A DNA stretch of 46,550 bases from Bifidobacteriaceae bacterium (lineage in GTDB: Bacteria > Actinomycetota > Actinomycetes > Actinomycetales > WQXJ01), in NCBI GenBank assembly GCA_031272885.1, contig JAISSX010000071.1, forward strand, positions 1 to 46,550, read 5' to 3'. The notes under the pieces were generated by a model. It was not told where the DNA came from. It did not search any database and was given only the letters and a program-made list of their open reading frames with translations. Positions 30,326 to 38,307 of the stretch are shown piece after piece; position 1 is the first letter of the stretch; the number at the start of each line of letters is the position of its first letter. The position numbers and the translations under genes were made by a program.

Positions 30326-31329
30326 GACGGCCAAAGGGGACCCTCGTAGATAAACGCCGTATAGGCCTGCACCAAGGTGGCCCCGGCCGCCAGGTAGTCG
30401 CGGACGTCATCGGGCGTCGTTATACCACCCACGCCGATGATCACCGGCCCTTCACCTAGCCGGTCCCGCAGGCGGCGCACCACCGCCAGGCCACGGGCCT
30501 TGAGCGGCGGGCCGGACACCCCGCCGGCCCCCAGGTCATGGGCCACCGTCGTGTTGACGGCCACCAGCCCGGCAAGGCCAAGGCGCACCGCCAGGTCCGC
30601 CACCGCGTCCACGTCTTCGTCGCTCAGGTCTGGGGCGATCTTGACCAAAATGGGCAGGTCATCCGGCCGGGCGGCTTCCCGCCGGCCGGCCGCCGCACCT
30701 TCCTGGGTGGCCTGGATGATCGGCTCCAGGGCTTCGACCGCTTGGAGGTCACGCAGGCCGGGCGTGTTGGGCGAGGACACGTTGATGACCATGTAGTCGG
30801 CATAGGGAGCCAGCAGTTGGGCGGCCGCCCGGTAATCCTCCGGGGCTTCGGCCGCCGGGGTGACCTTGTTCTTGCCGATGTTGACGCCCACAATCGGCTC
30901 CCAGCCGTGCCGTCCTGCCCGCAGCTTGCGCAGGGTGCGGGCGGCGGCCTCGGCCCCGTGGTTGTTGAAGCCCATGGCGTTGCGCAGCGCCCGCTGGTCC
31001 AACAGCCGCCACAGGCGTGGCTTGTCGTTGCCGGGCTGTGGGCGGCGCGTGATGGTGCCCACCTCGACAAACGAAAAACCCAACATGGTCAGCCCGCGCA
31101 CCCCGCGGGCGTCCTTGTCGAAGCCGGCCGCCACGCCCAGCGGCCCGGGGAAGGTGCGGCCGAAGGCGTGCACCGGCTGGCTGCCGCGCCCGGCCCCAAC
31201 CACCTTGCGCACGAGCGCCCGCAGCGGCGGCACCGCCGCCACCGCCCGGATGCCGCGGAACGCGCCGGTGTGCGCCTTTTCGGGGTCGAAGTGGACAAAG
31301 ACGGCTTTGAACAAGGCGTGGTACAGCAC
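30298..31329 (-). CDS. pyrD: dihydroorotate dehydrogenase, class 2 (quinone-dependent)
   Basis: A 343-residue flavoprotein oxidising dihydroorotate to orotate and passing electrons to quinone at the membrane. Class 2 features: an N-terminal amphipathic segment (VLYHALFKAVFVHFDPEKAHTG), FPGPLGVAAGFDKDA, FVEVGTITRRPQPGN, RAMGFNN-type segment (NAMGFNNHGAEA), VGVNIGKNK, INVSSPNTPGLRDLQ with the catalytic Ser, LVKIAPDL and GVGGI near the phosphate site. The GTG start at 31329 has TACGCT 7 bases upstream, so a leaderless start is preferred over a longer in-frame ORF that overlaps pepA. It is divergent from pepA. Confidence 0.95.
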   Translation of the reverse strand: MLYHALFKAVFVHFDPEKAHTGAFRGIRAVAAVPPLRALVRKVVGAGRGSQPVHAFGRTFPGPLGVAAGFDKDARGVRGLTMLGFSFVEVGTITRRPQPGNDKPRLWRLLDQRALRNAMGFNNHGAEAAARTLRKLRAGRHGWEPIVGVNIGKNKVTPAAEAPEDYRAAAQLLAPYADYMVINVSSPNTPGLRDLQAVEALEPIIQATQEGAAAGRREAARPDDLPILVKIAPDLSDEDVDAVADLAVRLGLAGLVAVNTTVAHDLGAGGVSGPPLKARGLAVVRRLRDRLGEGPVIIGVGGITTPDDVRDYLAAGATLVQAYTAFIYEGPLWPSRVQRLRGG

Positions 31330-31336
31330 ATAGGCG

Positions 31337-31342
31337 AGCGTA
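31337..31342 (-). promoter_or_regulatory. leaderless-type -10 box of pyrD
   Basis: TACGCT on the minus strand, 7 bases before the GTG at 31329. Confidence 0.45.
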
Positions 31343-31394
31343 CTGGACCGCCTGGCTGCCGCCTGGTTCACATGGCGGCGCCCGGCCCGCCCAG

Positions 31395-31400
31395 TAGAGT
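31395..31400 (+). promoter_or_regulatory. leaderless-type -10 box of pepA
   Basis: TAGAGT, 6 bases before the GTG at 31407; no Shine-Dalgarno sequence. Confidence 0.5.
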
Positions 31401-31406
31401 TGGCTT

Positions 31407-32996
31407 GTGCGCTACGTGACGTTGATTCAGGCCGATCCCATGACCGTTGCGGCCGATGCCGTCCTGGTACCGGCGTTCCAGGGGTATGCTCCCGTTTTGG
31501 CCCCTGTGGTTGGGGTTGGGGCCGCCGATGCCGCCTCCGGGCCCGCCGCTGCGGCCGCACCCGCCGTGGTCGCTGCCGGCACCGTCGCGGCCGAGGCTGC
31601 CCTGGGCGACCCGGAACAGGGCTCCTTGGCCGACACCTTGGCGGCGCTGGGTTTCGAAGGTAAGGCCGGCCAGGTGGTCAAGCTGCCCACCGCCGCCCTG
31701 CCGGGCGAATGGGCCGCACCGGTGCTGGCCGTGGTTGGCCTGGGGCCGGCGCCCGATGCGACGCCGGAGCCGACCCCCCTTGACGAGATCCTGCGCCGGG
31801 CCGCTGCCGCCGGGGTGCGCGCCCTGGCCGGCACCAACACGGTTGGCCTGGCCTTCGGTTACGACCAGCCAGGCCAGTTGTATGCCATTGCCTTGGGCGC
31901 CCGGCTGGGCGCCTACCAGTTCACCGAGTATCTGCGCCCCGACAAGTTGGCGCCGGCCCGGTTGCTGCTGGCCGTGGCCACGGCCGGCGGCAAGCCGACC
32001 AAGGAACAGGACGCTGCCGTCAACCGCGCCACCTCGGTGGCGCACGCCGTGCGGGACGCCCGCGACCTGGTCAACCTGCCGGCCGGTGATCTCAGCCCCC
32101 TCCAGGTGGCGGATAAGGCCAGGGCTATCGCCAAGTACGCCGGGCTGAAGGTGCGCGTTATTGAAGGCAAGGACCTGGCTGAATACGGCGGCATTATCGC
32201 CGTGGGCCAGGGCTCCGCCAACCCACCGTGCCTGGTCAAGGTGCAGTACTCCCCCAGCGGCGCCAAGACCCACATCGCGCTGGTGGGCAAGGGCATCACG
32301 TTCGATTCCGGCGGCCTGTCGATCAAGACGGCCACTGGCATGTCGACCATGAAGACCGACATGGCCGGCGCGGCGGCGGCTTTGGGTGCCATCCGGGCGG
32401 CGGCCCGCCTGGGCCTGAAGGTCAAGGTGACGGCCTACCTGGCCCTGGCCGAAAATATGCCTTCGGGCAGCGCCACCCGGCCGGGCGACATCATCACCAT
32501 GAAGGACGGCCACACGGTAGAGGTGCTGAACACGGATGCGGAGGGTCGCCTGGTGCTGGCGGACGCCATCACCGAAGCGAAGGCGGACAAGGTCGACGCG
32601 ATTGTGGACATCGCCACCTTGACCGGCGCCCAAATCGTCGCCTTGGGCCACCGGGTGGCGGGCGTGATGGGTACGCCGGCTGAACGGGACGCCATCGTGC
32701 AGGCCGCCGGCGTGGCGGGTGAACCGATGTGGCCCATGCCGCTGCCGGAACACCTGAAGTCCGGCCTGGAGACCGCGGTGGCGGACCTGGCTAACGTCAA
32801 CTTGAAGGAGCGTTCCGGCGGCATGGCGGTGGCGGGGCTGTTCTTGCGGGAGTTCGTGGGTGAAACGCCGTGGGCGCACCTGGACATTGCCGGCCCGGCC
32901 TTTAACGAGGGCGAACCCTATGATGACGTGCCGGCCGGCGGCACCGGTTTCGGGGTCCTGACCCTGGTGGCCTACCTGCAATCCAAGTCCGCCTAG
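31407..32996 (+). CDS. pepA: leucyl aminopeptidase (M17)
   Basis: A 529-residue M17 aminopeptidase, a two-zinc hexameric cytosolic enzyme releasing N-terminal amino acids. Catalytic-domain motifs are complete: VGKGITFDSGGLSIK (metal Lys and Asp), MKTDMAGAAAALG, NMPSGSATRPGDI and the signature EVLNTDAEGRLVLADAI. The first ~180 residues are the variable N-terminal domain. GTG start, leaderless type. A perfect 24-bp-arm palindromic element begins 30 bases after the stop and separates it from a convergent small gene. Confidence 0.96.
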   Translation: MRYVTLIQADPMTVAADAVLVPAFQGYAPVLAPVVGVGAADAASGPAAAAAPAVVAAGTVAAEAALGDPEQGSLADTLAALGFEGKAGQVVKLPTAALPGEWAAPVLAVVGLGPAPDATPEPTPLDEILRRAAAAGVRALAGTNTVGLAFGYDQPGQLYAIALGARLGAYQFTEYLRPDKLAPARLLLAVATAGGKPTKEQDAAVNRATSVAHAVRDARDLVNLPAGDLSPLQVADKARAIAKYAGLKVRVIEGKDLAEYGGIIAVGQGSANPPCLVKVQYSPSGAKTHIALVGKGITFDSGGLSIKTATGMSTMKTDMAGAAAALGAIRAAARLGLKVKVTAYLALAENMPSGSATRPGDIITMKDGHTVEVLNTDAEGRLVLADAITEAKADKVDAIVDIATLTGAQIVALGHRVAGVMGTPAERDAIVQAAGVAGEPMWPMPLPEHLKSGLETAVADLANVNLKERSGGMAVAGLFLREFVGETPWAHLDIAGPAFNEGEPYDDVPAGGTGFGVLTLVAYLQSKSA

Positions 32997-33025
32997 ACGC
33001 CCCCACCCCCTCCGCCCCCAAACTT

Positions 33026-33134
33026 CCTCGCGAGAGTACGGTTATGTAGATCTCTCGATGTCGAGCTATTGCGTTTGTGCAGGTCACAGCGCTGCCCAAT
33101 TTTGTTGGAGCTACATAACCGTACTCTCGCGAGG
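33026..33134. repeat. palindromic element, type A, copy 4
   Basis: 109 bp with perfect 24/24 inverted arms (33026-33049 and 33111-33134). The conserved CTGACCTGC-like motif is on the minus strand here (read GCAGGTCACAG on plus), 49 bases from the right end, so this copy is inverted relative to copies 1-3. It separates convergent genes pepA and the small gene at 33156. Confidence 0.9.
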
Positions 33135-33155
33135 AATGAGGAGTGGGAGAGGGGG

Positions 33156-33485
33156 CTAGCGGCGCTTGGCTTCGCGGCGCCGGGCCTCATCCCAGTCCCG
33201 CATGCGCTGAGGGTAGCCGGTGAAGTTGACGTCGTAAACGGGAATTCCCAGGTCAGCCGCCATCTGCCGGGCCACGCGGGCGTCCGCCACCTTGCGCCTG
33301 GTCCACTCCCCCGTGGTGGCGATCAGCAGCAGCGTGGTTTGGATCTGGTTGGTGGGCGGTTCGATGTACGCCTCCACGCCCACCCGCGTGGCGACGAACT
33401 GCCGCAAATGATCAAGGGCTTCGTTCTGGGCCGCCCGGCTGACGGGGGCGGTGCCGGGGGCCTTCTTGCGACGGAACAAGCTCAC
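33156..33485 (-). CDS. conserved actinobacterial small protein of unknown function
   Basis: A 109-residue protein recognised as an actinobacterial family without known function. It starts SLFRRKKAPG (basic), then FVATRVGVEAYIEPPT, TTLLLIATTGEWTRRKV and LGIPVYDVNFTGYPQRMRDWDEARR, the last stretch being the most characteristic. A single alpha/beta domain is likely. The GTG start has TAGTCT 6 bases upstream and is probably leaderless. It is convergent with pepA and divergent from lpd. Confidence 0.85.
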   Translation of the reverse strand: MSLFRRKKAPGTAPVSRAAQNEALDHLRQFVATRVGVEAYIEPPTNQIQTTLLLIATTGEWTRRKVADARVARQMAADLGIPVYDVNFTGYPQRMRDWDEARRREAKRR

Positions 33486-33491
33486 GCGCCA

Positions 33492-33497
33492 AGACTA
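33492..33497 (-). promoter_or_regulatory. leaderless-type -10 box of the small conserved gene
   Basis: TAGTCT on the minus strand, 6 bases before the GTG at 33485. Confidence 0.45.
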
Positions 33498-33630
33498 ACG
33501 TCCAAGGGACGGAAGGGACACGCCAAGGCCCCGCAAACATGCCAAGATAGTGTCTTGAAAACCCCAAGAGTTTCCTAACCGCGGCCCGCTGCGACCCGCG
33601 GCGGCCTGGCAGACAGAGGTGAAGCTAACG

Positions 33631-34998
33631 GTGTCATTCGACGTGGTAGTTCTGGGCGGCGGCAGCGGCGGCTACGCCACGGCCCTGCGCGGCGCCCAAC
33701 TGGGCTTGAACGTGGCCCTGATCGAGGCGGACAAGGTGGGCGGCACCTGCCTGCACCGCGGCTGCATCCCCACTAAGGCGATGCTGCACGCCGCCGAAGT
33801 GGCCGATGCCGTCCGCGAAGCCGGCAAGTTCGGCGTCGGTGCGCAGTTGACCGGGGTGGACATGACCCAGGTCAACGCCTTCAAACAGGGTGTGATCGAC
33901 CGGCTGTATAAGGGCCTGACCGGCCTGGTGTCCGGCCGCGGTGTCACCCTGATTGAAGGCTGGGGCACCCTGGTGGCAGCCAACGCCGTCCAAGTCGGTG
34001 ACCAGCGGATAGAGGGCAAACATGTGGTGTTGGGCACGGGGTCCTACGCCCGGTCCATCCCTGGGGTGGAGATCGGCGGCCGGGTCATCACCTCGGACCA
34101 GGCGCTGCAGATGGACTACGTGCCACAGAACCCGGTGGTGCTGGGCGGCGGGGTGATCGGCCTGGAGTTCGCCTCGGTCTGGACCTCGTTTGGTGCCAAA
34201 GTGCAGATTGTCGAAGGCCTGCCGCGGCTGGCCCCCAATGAGGACGAAGCCGTGTCCAAAGCCTTGGAGCGGGCCTTCCGCAAGCGCGGCATCGGCTTCA
34301 AGACCGGCGCCATGGTGGCTGAGGTGTTCCAGGACGAAAACTCGGTCACGGTCAAGCTGCAGAATGGTGAGACGGTCTCTGGCGACATTCTGCTGGTGGC
34401 AGTGGGCCGCGGCCCGCGCACGGCCGACCTGGGCTACGAGGCCCAAGGCTTGCCGATGGACCGGGGCTTCGTGCTGACGGATGACCGCCTGCGCACCGGC
34501 GTGGGCAACGTCTGGGCGGTCGGTGACATTGTGCCTGGCCTCCAACTGGCCCACCGCGGCTTCCAGCAGGGCATCGCCGTGGCGGAGCGCATCGCCGGCC
34601 TGAACCCGCCGCCGCTGATCGAAGCCAACATCCCGCGCGTCACCTACTGCGAACCGGAGATCGCGTCGATCGGCCTGACGGAGGCGGCGGCCAAGGCGGC
34701 CTACGGCGAGGACGCCATCGAGACGGTGGAATACAACCTGGCCGGCAACGGCAAGTCCCAGGTGCTCCAAACCCAAGGCTTCGTCAAGGTGGTCAGCCTG
34801 AAGGGCGGCCCGGTGCTGGGTATGCACATGCTGGGCAGCCGGGTGGGCGAGCTGGTGGGCGAGGCTCAACTGATCGTCTCCTGGGAGGCCCACCCCAGCG
34901 ACGTGGCCGAACTGGTCCACGCCCACCCCACACAGGACGAAGCCATCGGCGAGGCCTTCATGGCCCTGGCCGGCAAGCCCCTTCACGCCCACGCCTAA
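33631..34998 (+). CDS. lpd: dihydrolipoyl dehydrogenase (E3)
   Basis: A 455-residue FAD/NAD disulfide oxidoreductase that re-oxidises dihydrolipoyl groups in 2-oxoacid dehydrogenases. FAD motif VVVLGGGSGGYATALRGAQL, redox disulfide GGTCLHRGCIPTK (Cys40, Cys45), NAD motif VVLGGGVIGLEFASVW, FAD-binding TGVGNVWAVGD and the C-terminal VHAHPTQDEAIGEAF with the catalytic His-Glu. I prefer the GTG at 33631, which has GAGGTGAAG at proper spacing; an in-frame GTG four codons earlier is possible. The E2-like gene follows 24 bases after. Confidence 0.96.
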   Translation: MSFDVVVLGGGSGGYATALRGAQLGLNVALIEADKVGGTCLHRGCIPTKAMLHAAEVADAVREAGKFGVGAQLTGVDMTQVNAFKQGVIDRLYKGLTGLVSGRGVTLIEGWGTLVAANAVQVGDQRIEGKHVVLGTGSYARSIPGVEIGGRVITSDQALQMDYVPQNPVVLGGGVIGLEFASVWTSFGAKVQIVEGLPRLAPNEDEAVSKALERAFRKRGIGFKTGAMVAEVFQDENSVTVKLQNGETVSGDILLVAVGRGPRTADLGYEAQGLPMDRGFVLTDDRLRTGVGNVWAVGDIVPGLQLAHRGFQQGIAVAERIAGLNPPPLIEANIPRVTYCEPEIASIGLTEAAAKAAYGEDAIETVEYNLAGNGKSQVLQTQGFVKVVSLKGGPVLGMHMLGSRVGELVGEAQLIVSWEAHPSDVAELVHAHPTQDEAIGEAFMALAGKPLHAHA

Positions 34999-35022
34999 GA
35001 GTCCATAAGGAAAGAAGGAATC

Positions 35023-36342
35023 ATGTCGCAGCCAGTGCCGATGCCGGCCCTTGGTGAATCCGTCACGGAAGGTACCGTCACCCGGTGGCTCAAGGCCGTG
35101 GGTGACACGGTGGCGGTGGACGAACCCATCGTCGAGATCTCCACCGACAAGGTGGACACCGAGTTGCCCTCCCCCGTGGCGGGCGTCCTGCTGCAGATCC
35201 TGGTGGCGGAAGACCAAGTGGCGCAGGTGGGCGACATTTTGGCTCAGGTGGGCGAACCGGGTTCGGTGCCCGATGCCGCCCCCGCCGCTCCGGTTGAGGC
35301 GCCGCCTGCGGCACCTGAGCCGGCGGCGCCGGTGCCCGATGCCGCCCCGGCACCCCAACCTGTGGTGGCGCCGGAGCCTGTGGTCGCCGCGCCTGTGGTT
35401 GAACCCGAACCCGCCCCGGCGCCATCGGCGGCCGCGCCTGAACCCGAACCCGCCCCGGCGGCATCGGGCACCGAGCCCGGCTACGTCACCCCGCTGGTGC
35501 GCAAACTGGCGGCCGAAACCGGTGTGGACCTGTCCACGGTGGTGGGCACCGGCGTGGGCGGGCGGCTGCGGCGCGAGGACGTGCTGGCGGCGGCGGCCCC
35601 AGCTCCGGCCCCTGCCGCGCCGGTGGCCCCCGTGGCCCCAGCCCCGGCCGGCGGCGACCCGCGTCTGCCGCGGCTGCGCTCCATGACGGCCGAACGTGAA
35701 CTGCAAGACGCCCGCGTGGTGCAGCGGACCTCCGTGGCGGAGGTCGATGTCTCCACAGTGGTGGCCGCCATCGGGCGGGCTAAGGAAGCCTTCCGCCAGC
35801 GCGAGGGCATCGAACTGACCGTGGCAGCCTTCTACGCCAAGGTGACGGTCGAAGCGTTGAAAGCTAACCCGGTGTTCAACGCCGCCATCATCGACGACGA
35901 CATCACGTACTACGCGCAAGAGAACCTGGCCGTGACGGTGCCGACGGCGGCGGGGGCGGTTTCGGCCGTCATCGGGAACGCGGGCACGCTGGCGCTGGTG
36001 GGCATGGCGCACGCGCTGGCCGCGGTGACGGCTCGTGCCCAGGGCGGTGCCCTGCTGCCGGACGACCTGCTGGGCGGCACCTTTACGCTGACCAGCCCGG
36101 CCAGCCCAGACGTGATGCTGGAGTATCCGGTGGTGGACCCGCCACAGGTGGGCATCTTGTCGATGGCCCAGCCGCGCAAACGGGCTGTGGTGGTGGGCGA
36201 CGGCATCGCCATCCGGTGGACCAGTTTCGTGTCGCTGAGCTATGACCCGCGGTTGTTGGATTCGTCCGATGCCGGTGCGTTCCTGGGGCACATTAAGGAC
36301 CGCCTGGAGGGCTCTACCTGGGAGACCGAGCTGGGGCTGTGA
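35023..36342 (+). CDS. lipoyl-domain E2-like protein (SucB/AceF family) lacking the catalytic His
   Basis: A 439-residue protein with E2 architecture: one lipoyl domain (1-76, lipoyl Lys43 in EISTDKVDTE), a Pro/Ala linker (78-150), a peripheral-subunit-binding domain (154-190, YVTPLVRKLAAETGVDL, GRLRREDVL), a second linker and an acyltransferase-type domain (about 215-439). The active-site region, normally YDHRxxDGAxA, reads YDPRLLDSSDAG: Pro409 (codon 36247-36249) replaces the catalytic His and Ser414 the Gly. The TNxGS-type segment is also altered to TSPAS. As transferase it should be inactive, but it could still carry lipoyl groups and bind the E3 encoded upstream. Which 2-oxoacid complex it serves is unknown. 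Confidence 0.85.
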   Translation: MSQPVPMPALGESVTEGTVTRWLKAVGDTVAVDEPIVEISTDKVDTELPSPVAGVLLQILVAEDQVAQVGDILAQVGEPGSVPDAAPAAPVEAPPAAPEPAAPVPDAAPAPQPVVAPEPVVAAPVVEPEPAPAPSAAAPEPEPAPAASGTEPGYVTPLVRKLAAETGVDLSTVVGTGVGGRLRREDVLAAAAPAPAPAAPVAPVAPAPAGGDPRLPRLRSMTAERELQDARVVQRTSVAEVDVSTVVAAIGRAKEAFRQREGIELTVAAFYAKVTVEALKANPVFNAAIIDDDITYYAQENLAVTVPTAAGAVSAVIGNAGTLALVGMAHALAAVTARAQGGALLPDDLLGGTFTLTSPASPDVMLEYPVVDPPQVGILSMAQPRKRAVVVGDGIAIRWTSFVSLSYDPRLLDSSDAGAFLGHIKDRLEGSTWETELGL

Positions 36343-36365
36343 CCTGGGCTGCCTCTGTTGTTCAG

Positions 36366-36371
36366 TAGAAT
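36366..36371 (+). promoter_or_regulatory. leaderless-type -10 box of the DUF4191 gene
   Basis: TAGAAT, 8 bases before the ATG at 36380; no Shine-Dalgarno sequence. Confidence 0.45.
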
Positions 36372-36379
36372 TGGGGATC

Positions 36380-37159
36380 ATGGCATCGAAATCCCCGGCA
36401 ACCGATCCTTGGGCTGAACCACAACCCACCGGCCTGAAGGGCAAGCGGGCAGCCAAGAAGGCTGCCAAGGCGGCGAAGGAAAAGAAGACCCGCTGGTACA
36501 AGCAGATCTGGCAGGTCTACAAGATGACCGCCAAACAAGAGCCGCTGATCTGGGTCAAGATGCTGATCATCGCCGTGGTGGTGATTGGCGCCTTTGCGCT
36601 GTTCGGGGCGTTTGTCTGGAAGGGCCACGTCATCTACCTGACGGTCATCTCGGTGCCGATGGCGGCCCTAGGCATGATGATCCTGTTGGCCAGGCGGGCC
36701 CAGCGGGCCGCCTACAAGCAGATCGAGGGCCAACCAGGCGCGGCCTATGCGGCCTTGGGGCAGATCCGGCGTGGTTGGACCACTGAGGAGCAGCCGGTGG
36801 CGGTTGACCCGCGGGGTCAGGACATGATCTTCCGCACCCTGGGGCGGGGCGGCATCGTGCTGGTTGGTGAAGGCGACCCGGGCCGGCTGGCGAAGATGTT
36901 CAAGAAGGAAGTGCAGAAGCTGAACCGGGTCGCTCCTGGCGTGACCGTCATTGAACTGGTGGTTGGCGACGAGAAGGACCAGGTGCCAATTGCCAAGCTG
37001 GCCTCGAAGGTGCAGCGCCTGCGGCCGGTCCTGTCCAAGGCCGAGCTGGCCGTCGTGGCACAACGGCTCCGGTCCTTGGGTGGGTTGAACCTGCCCATCC
37101 CCAAGGGCGTGGACCCGATGCGCGTCCGCCCCGACCGCAAGGCCATGCGCGGCCGCTGA
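36380..37159 (+). CDS. DUF4191 family membrane protein
   Basis: A 259-residue actinobacterial conserved protein. A basic N-terminus (KGKRAAKKAAKAAKEKK) precedes WYKQIWQVYKMTAKQEPLIWVKML, then two membrane helices (LIIAVVVIGAFALFGAFVW and VIYLTVISVPMAALGMMILL), ARRAQRAAYKQIEGQPGAA, and a cytoplasmic domain with RRGWTTEEQPVAVDPRGQDMIFR and RGGIVLVGEGDPGRLAKMFKKE. The last part ends in LPIPKGVDPMRVRPDRKAMRGR. Function is unknown. In many actinobacteria it lies near lipA/lipB or glnA, as it does near glnA here. Confidence 0.93.
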   Translation: MASKSPATDPWAEPQPTGLKGKRAAKKAAKAAKEKKTRWYKQIWQVYKMTAKQEPLIWVKMLIIAVVVIGAFALFGAFVWKGHVIYLTVISVPMAALGMMILLARRAQRAAYKQIEGQPGAAYAALGQIRRGWTTEEQPVAVDPRGQDMIFRTLGRGGIVLVGEGDPGRLAKMFKKEVQKLNRVAPGVTVIELVVGDEKDQVPIAKLASKVQRLRPVLSKAELAVVAQRLRSLGGLNLPIPKGVDPMRVRPDRKAMRGR

Positions 37160-37170
37160 TTCTCCTCGCC

Positions 37171-37220
37171 TCACGTCATCCCGGCCTCGCTTCACGTCAT
37201 CCCGGCCGAAGAGCCGGGAT
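37171..37220. repeat. REP-like hairpin with a duplicated CACGTCATCCCGGCC unit
   Basis: TCACGTCATCCCGGCC occurs at 37171-37186 and 37192-37207; the second continues to ATCCCGGCCGAAGAGCCGGG, an 8-bp stem hairpin (37199-37220). It may end the DUF4191 transcript and resembles GTCATCCCGGC-type intergenic repeats seen in many bacteria. Not related to the type A/B elements. Confidence 0.65.
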
Positions 37221-37252
37221 CTTGCAGTGCCCGATGGCGCCCAGTCGGACAT

Positions 37253-37326
37253 GCGGAGAGACTTTCGGTTGTTCCAGCACCCGTCGAACCCGATCCGGCC
37301 TGGTTGACTACCGAAAGTCTCTCCGC
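37253..37326. repeat. 74-bp element with 17-bp perfect inverted arms
   Basis: GCGGAGAGACTTTCGGT at 37253-37269 is exactly inverted at 37310-37326, with a 40-base centre. The layout (GC-rich outer end, AGAG, then CGGTT) faintly recalls the type A arms, but the internal CTGACCTGCG motif is not inside it. It may be a distant relative or an independent element. Confidence 0.7.
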
Positions 37327-37530
37327 CTGGGGTGCGGCGTTACAGGAGGTTACAGGAGACGGTGCCGGCTCTTTGGCGCAGACCTGGTGGTTCGCATCGC
37401 TGCTCGAGTCGATGACGCTGTGGACAAGCCGCCTGACCTGTGCGGTTGACGCTCCCGTTTGCGACTGGCAGCATCCTAGGCACGAACCGCTCGATAGCAA
37501 CCGACTAAGCCCCTGGGAGGTGCAGGCGTC

Positions 37531-38307
37531 GTGATGGCAGGCCGGCCTGGTGATGTCAGCGCGGCAGTGGAGTGCCGGGACGTGAGCTTTGCCTACGGCC
37601 GCACCGAAGTGCTGCAGGGCATCAACCTGACAGCCGGCGGTGGCATCACGGGCCTGCTGGGACCGAACGGGGCCGGCAAGTCGACCCTGTTGGAGATTCT
37701 GGCCACGGTCAAGGCGCCCAAGACGGGTACCGTCCAAGTGGCCGGGGTCGAGGCGAGCGGCGGATCGAACATCAAGGCGATCCGCCGCCGCCTGGGCTAC
37801 TTGCCGCAGCGCTTCGACCTGATGATGTGGTCAAGTTGCCGCCGCAATGTGGCCTACGCGGCCTGGTGCAACGGAGTAGATCCAGATCAGGCCGATGACG
37901 CCGCCCTCGCCGCCCTGGCTGCGGTCGACCTGGCGGATCGCCGCGACGTCAGGGCAGGGGCACTATCGGGTGGCCAACGGCAACGGCTGGGCATCGCCTG
38001 CGCCATCGCCCACCGCCCGGCAGTGCTGCTGTTGGATGAGCCAACCGTGGGCTTGGACCCTGGCCAGCGCCTGGAAATCAGAGACCAGTTGCGCCAATAC
38101 GCCGCCGACGCCTGCGTGCTGGTGTCCACCCACATTGTTGAAGACCTGGCGGTGGTGGCGTCCAGCGTGGTGGTGATCAACCACGGCGAACTGAGCTATC
38201 AAGGCACGGTTGAAGGCCTGGCGGCGGACCAATCCGAAGTGGATTCTCGTTTCCAAAGCCCCTTGGAGGCGGGTTACCTGGCTCACCTGCGGCGGAGCGA
38301 GAAGTGA
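37531..38307 (+). CDS. ABC transporter ATP-binding protein
   Basis: A 258-residue ATPase of the ABC-2/drug-export type. Walker A LLGPNGAGKSTLLEIL, Q-loop GYLPQRFDLM, signature LSGGQRQRLGIACAIA, Walker B AVLLLDEPTVGLDP and H-loop VSTHIVED are complete. GGGAGG lies 10 bases before the GTG; an ATG one codon later is an alternative. The gene heads a three-gene unit with two membrane proteins (GTG overlap, then a 3-base gap). The Gln after the Q-loop is followed by an atypical MMWSSCRRNVAYAAW segment as in bacitracin or lantibiotic-type exporters. Substrate unknown. Confidence 0.93.
   Translation: MMAGRPGDVSAAVECRDVSFAYGRTEVLQGINLTAGGGITGLLGPNGAGKSTLLEILATVKAPKTGTVQVAGVEASGGSNIKAIRRRLGYLPQRFDLMMWSSCRRNVAYAAWCNGVDPDQADDAALAALAAVDLADRRDVRAGALSGGQRQRLGIACAIAHRPAVLLLDEPTVGLDPGQRLEIRDQLRQYAADACVLVSTHIVEDLAVVASSVVVINHGELSYQGTVEGLAADQSEVDSRFQSPLEAGYLAHLRRSEK

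Larger units (their letters stand above)
37160..37530. other. 371-base gene-free region with repeats
   Basis: Besides the two repeats listed, it holds a short direct repeat GGTTACAGGA at about 37347-37366, a GTGCCCGATGGCGCCC sequence at 37228 related to other copies in the window, and GCCTGACCTGTGCGG at about 37430. Short open frames here have no codon bias or family resemblance. The ABC transporter promoter must lie in the last 100 bases, but I see no convincing -35/-10 pair. Confidence 0.5.

Noticed and set aside
27966-32981. Long antisense frames opposite the M20 peptidase (plus strand) and pepA (minus strand)
   Set aside because: Same artefact: GC-rich shadow frames without family features or ribosome binding sites.
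33634-36501. 955-codon open frame on the minus strand opposite lpd and the E2-like gene
   Set aside because: Composition-driven antisense frame in GC-rich DNA; residues are His/Arg/Gly-rich with no domain pattern, while the plus strand encodes two clear families.
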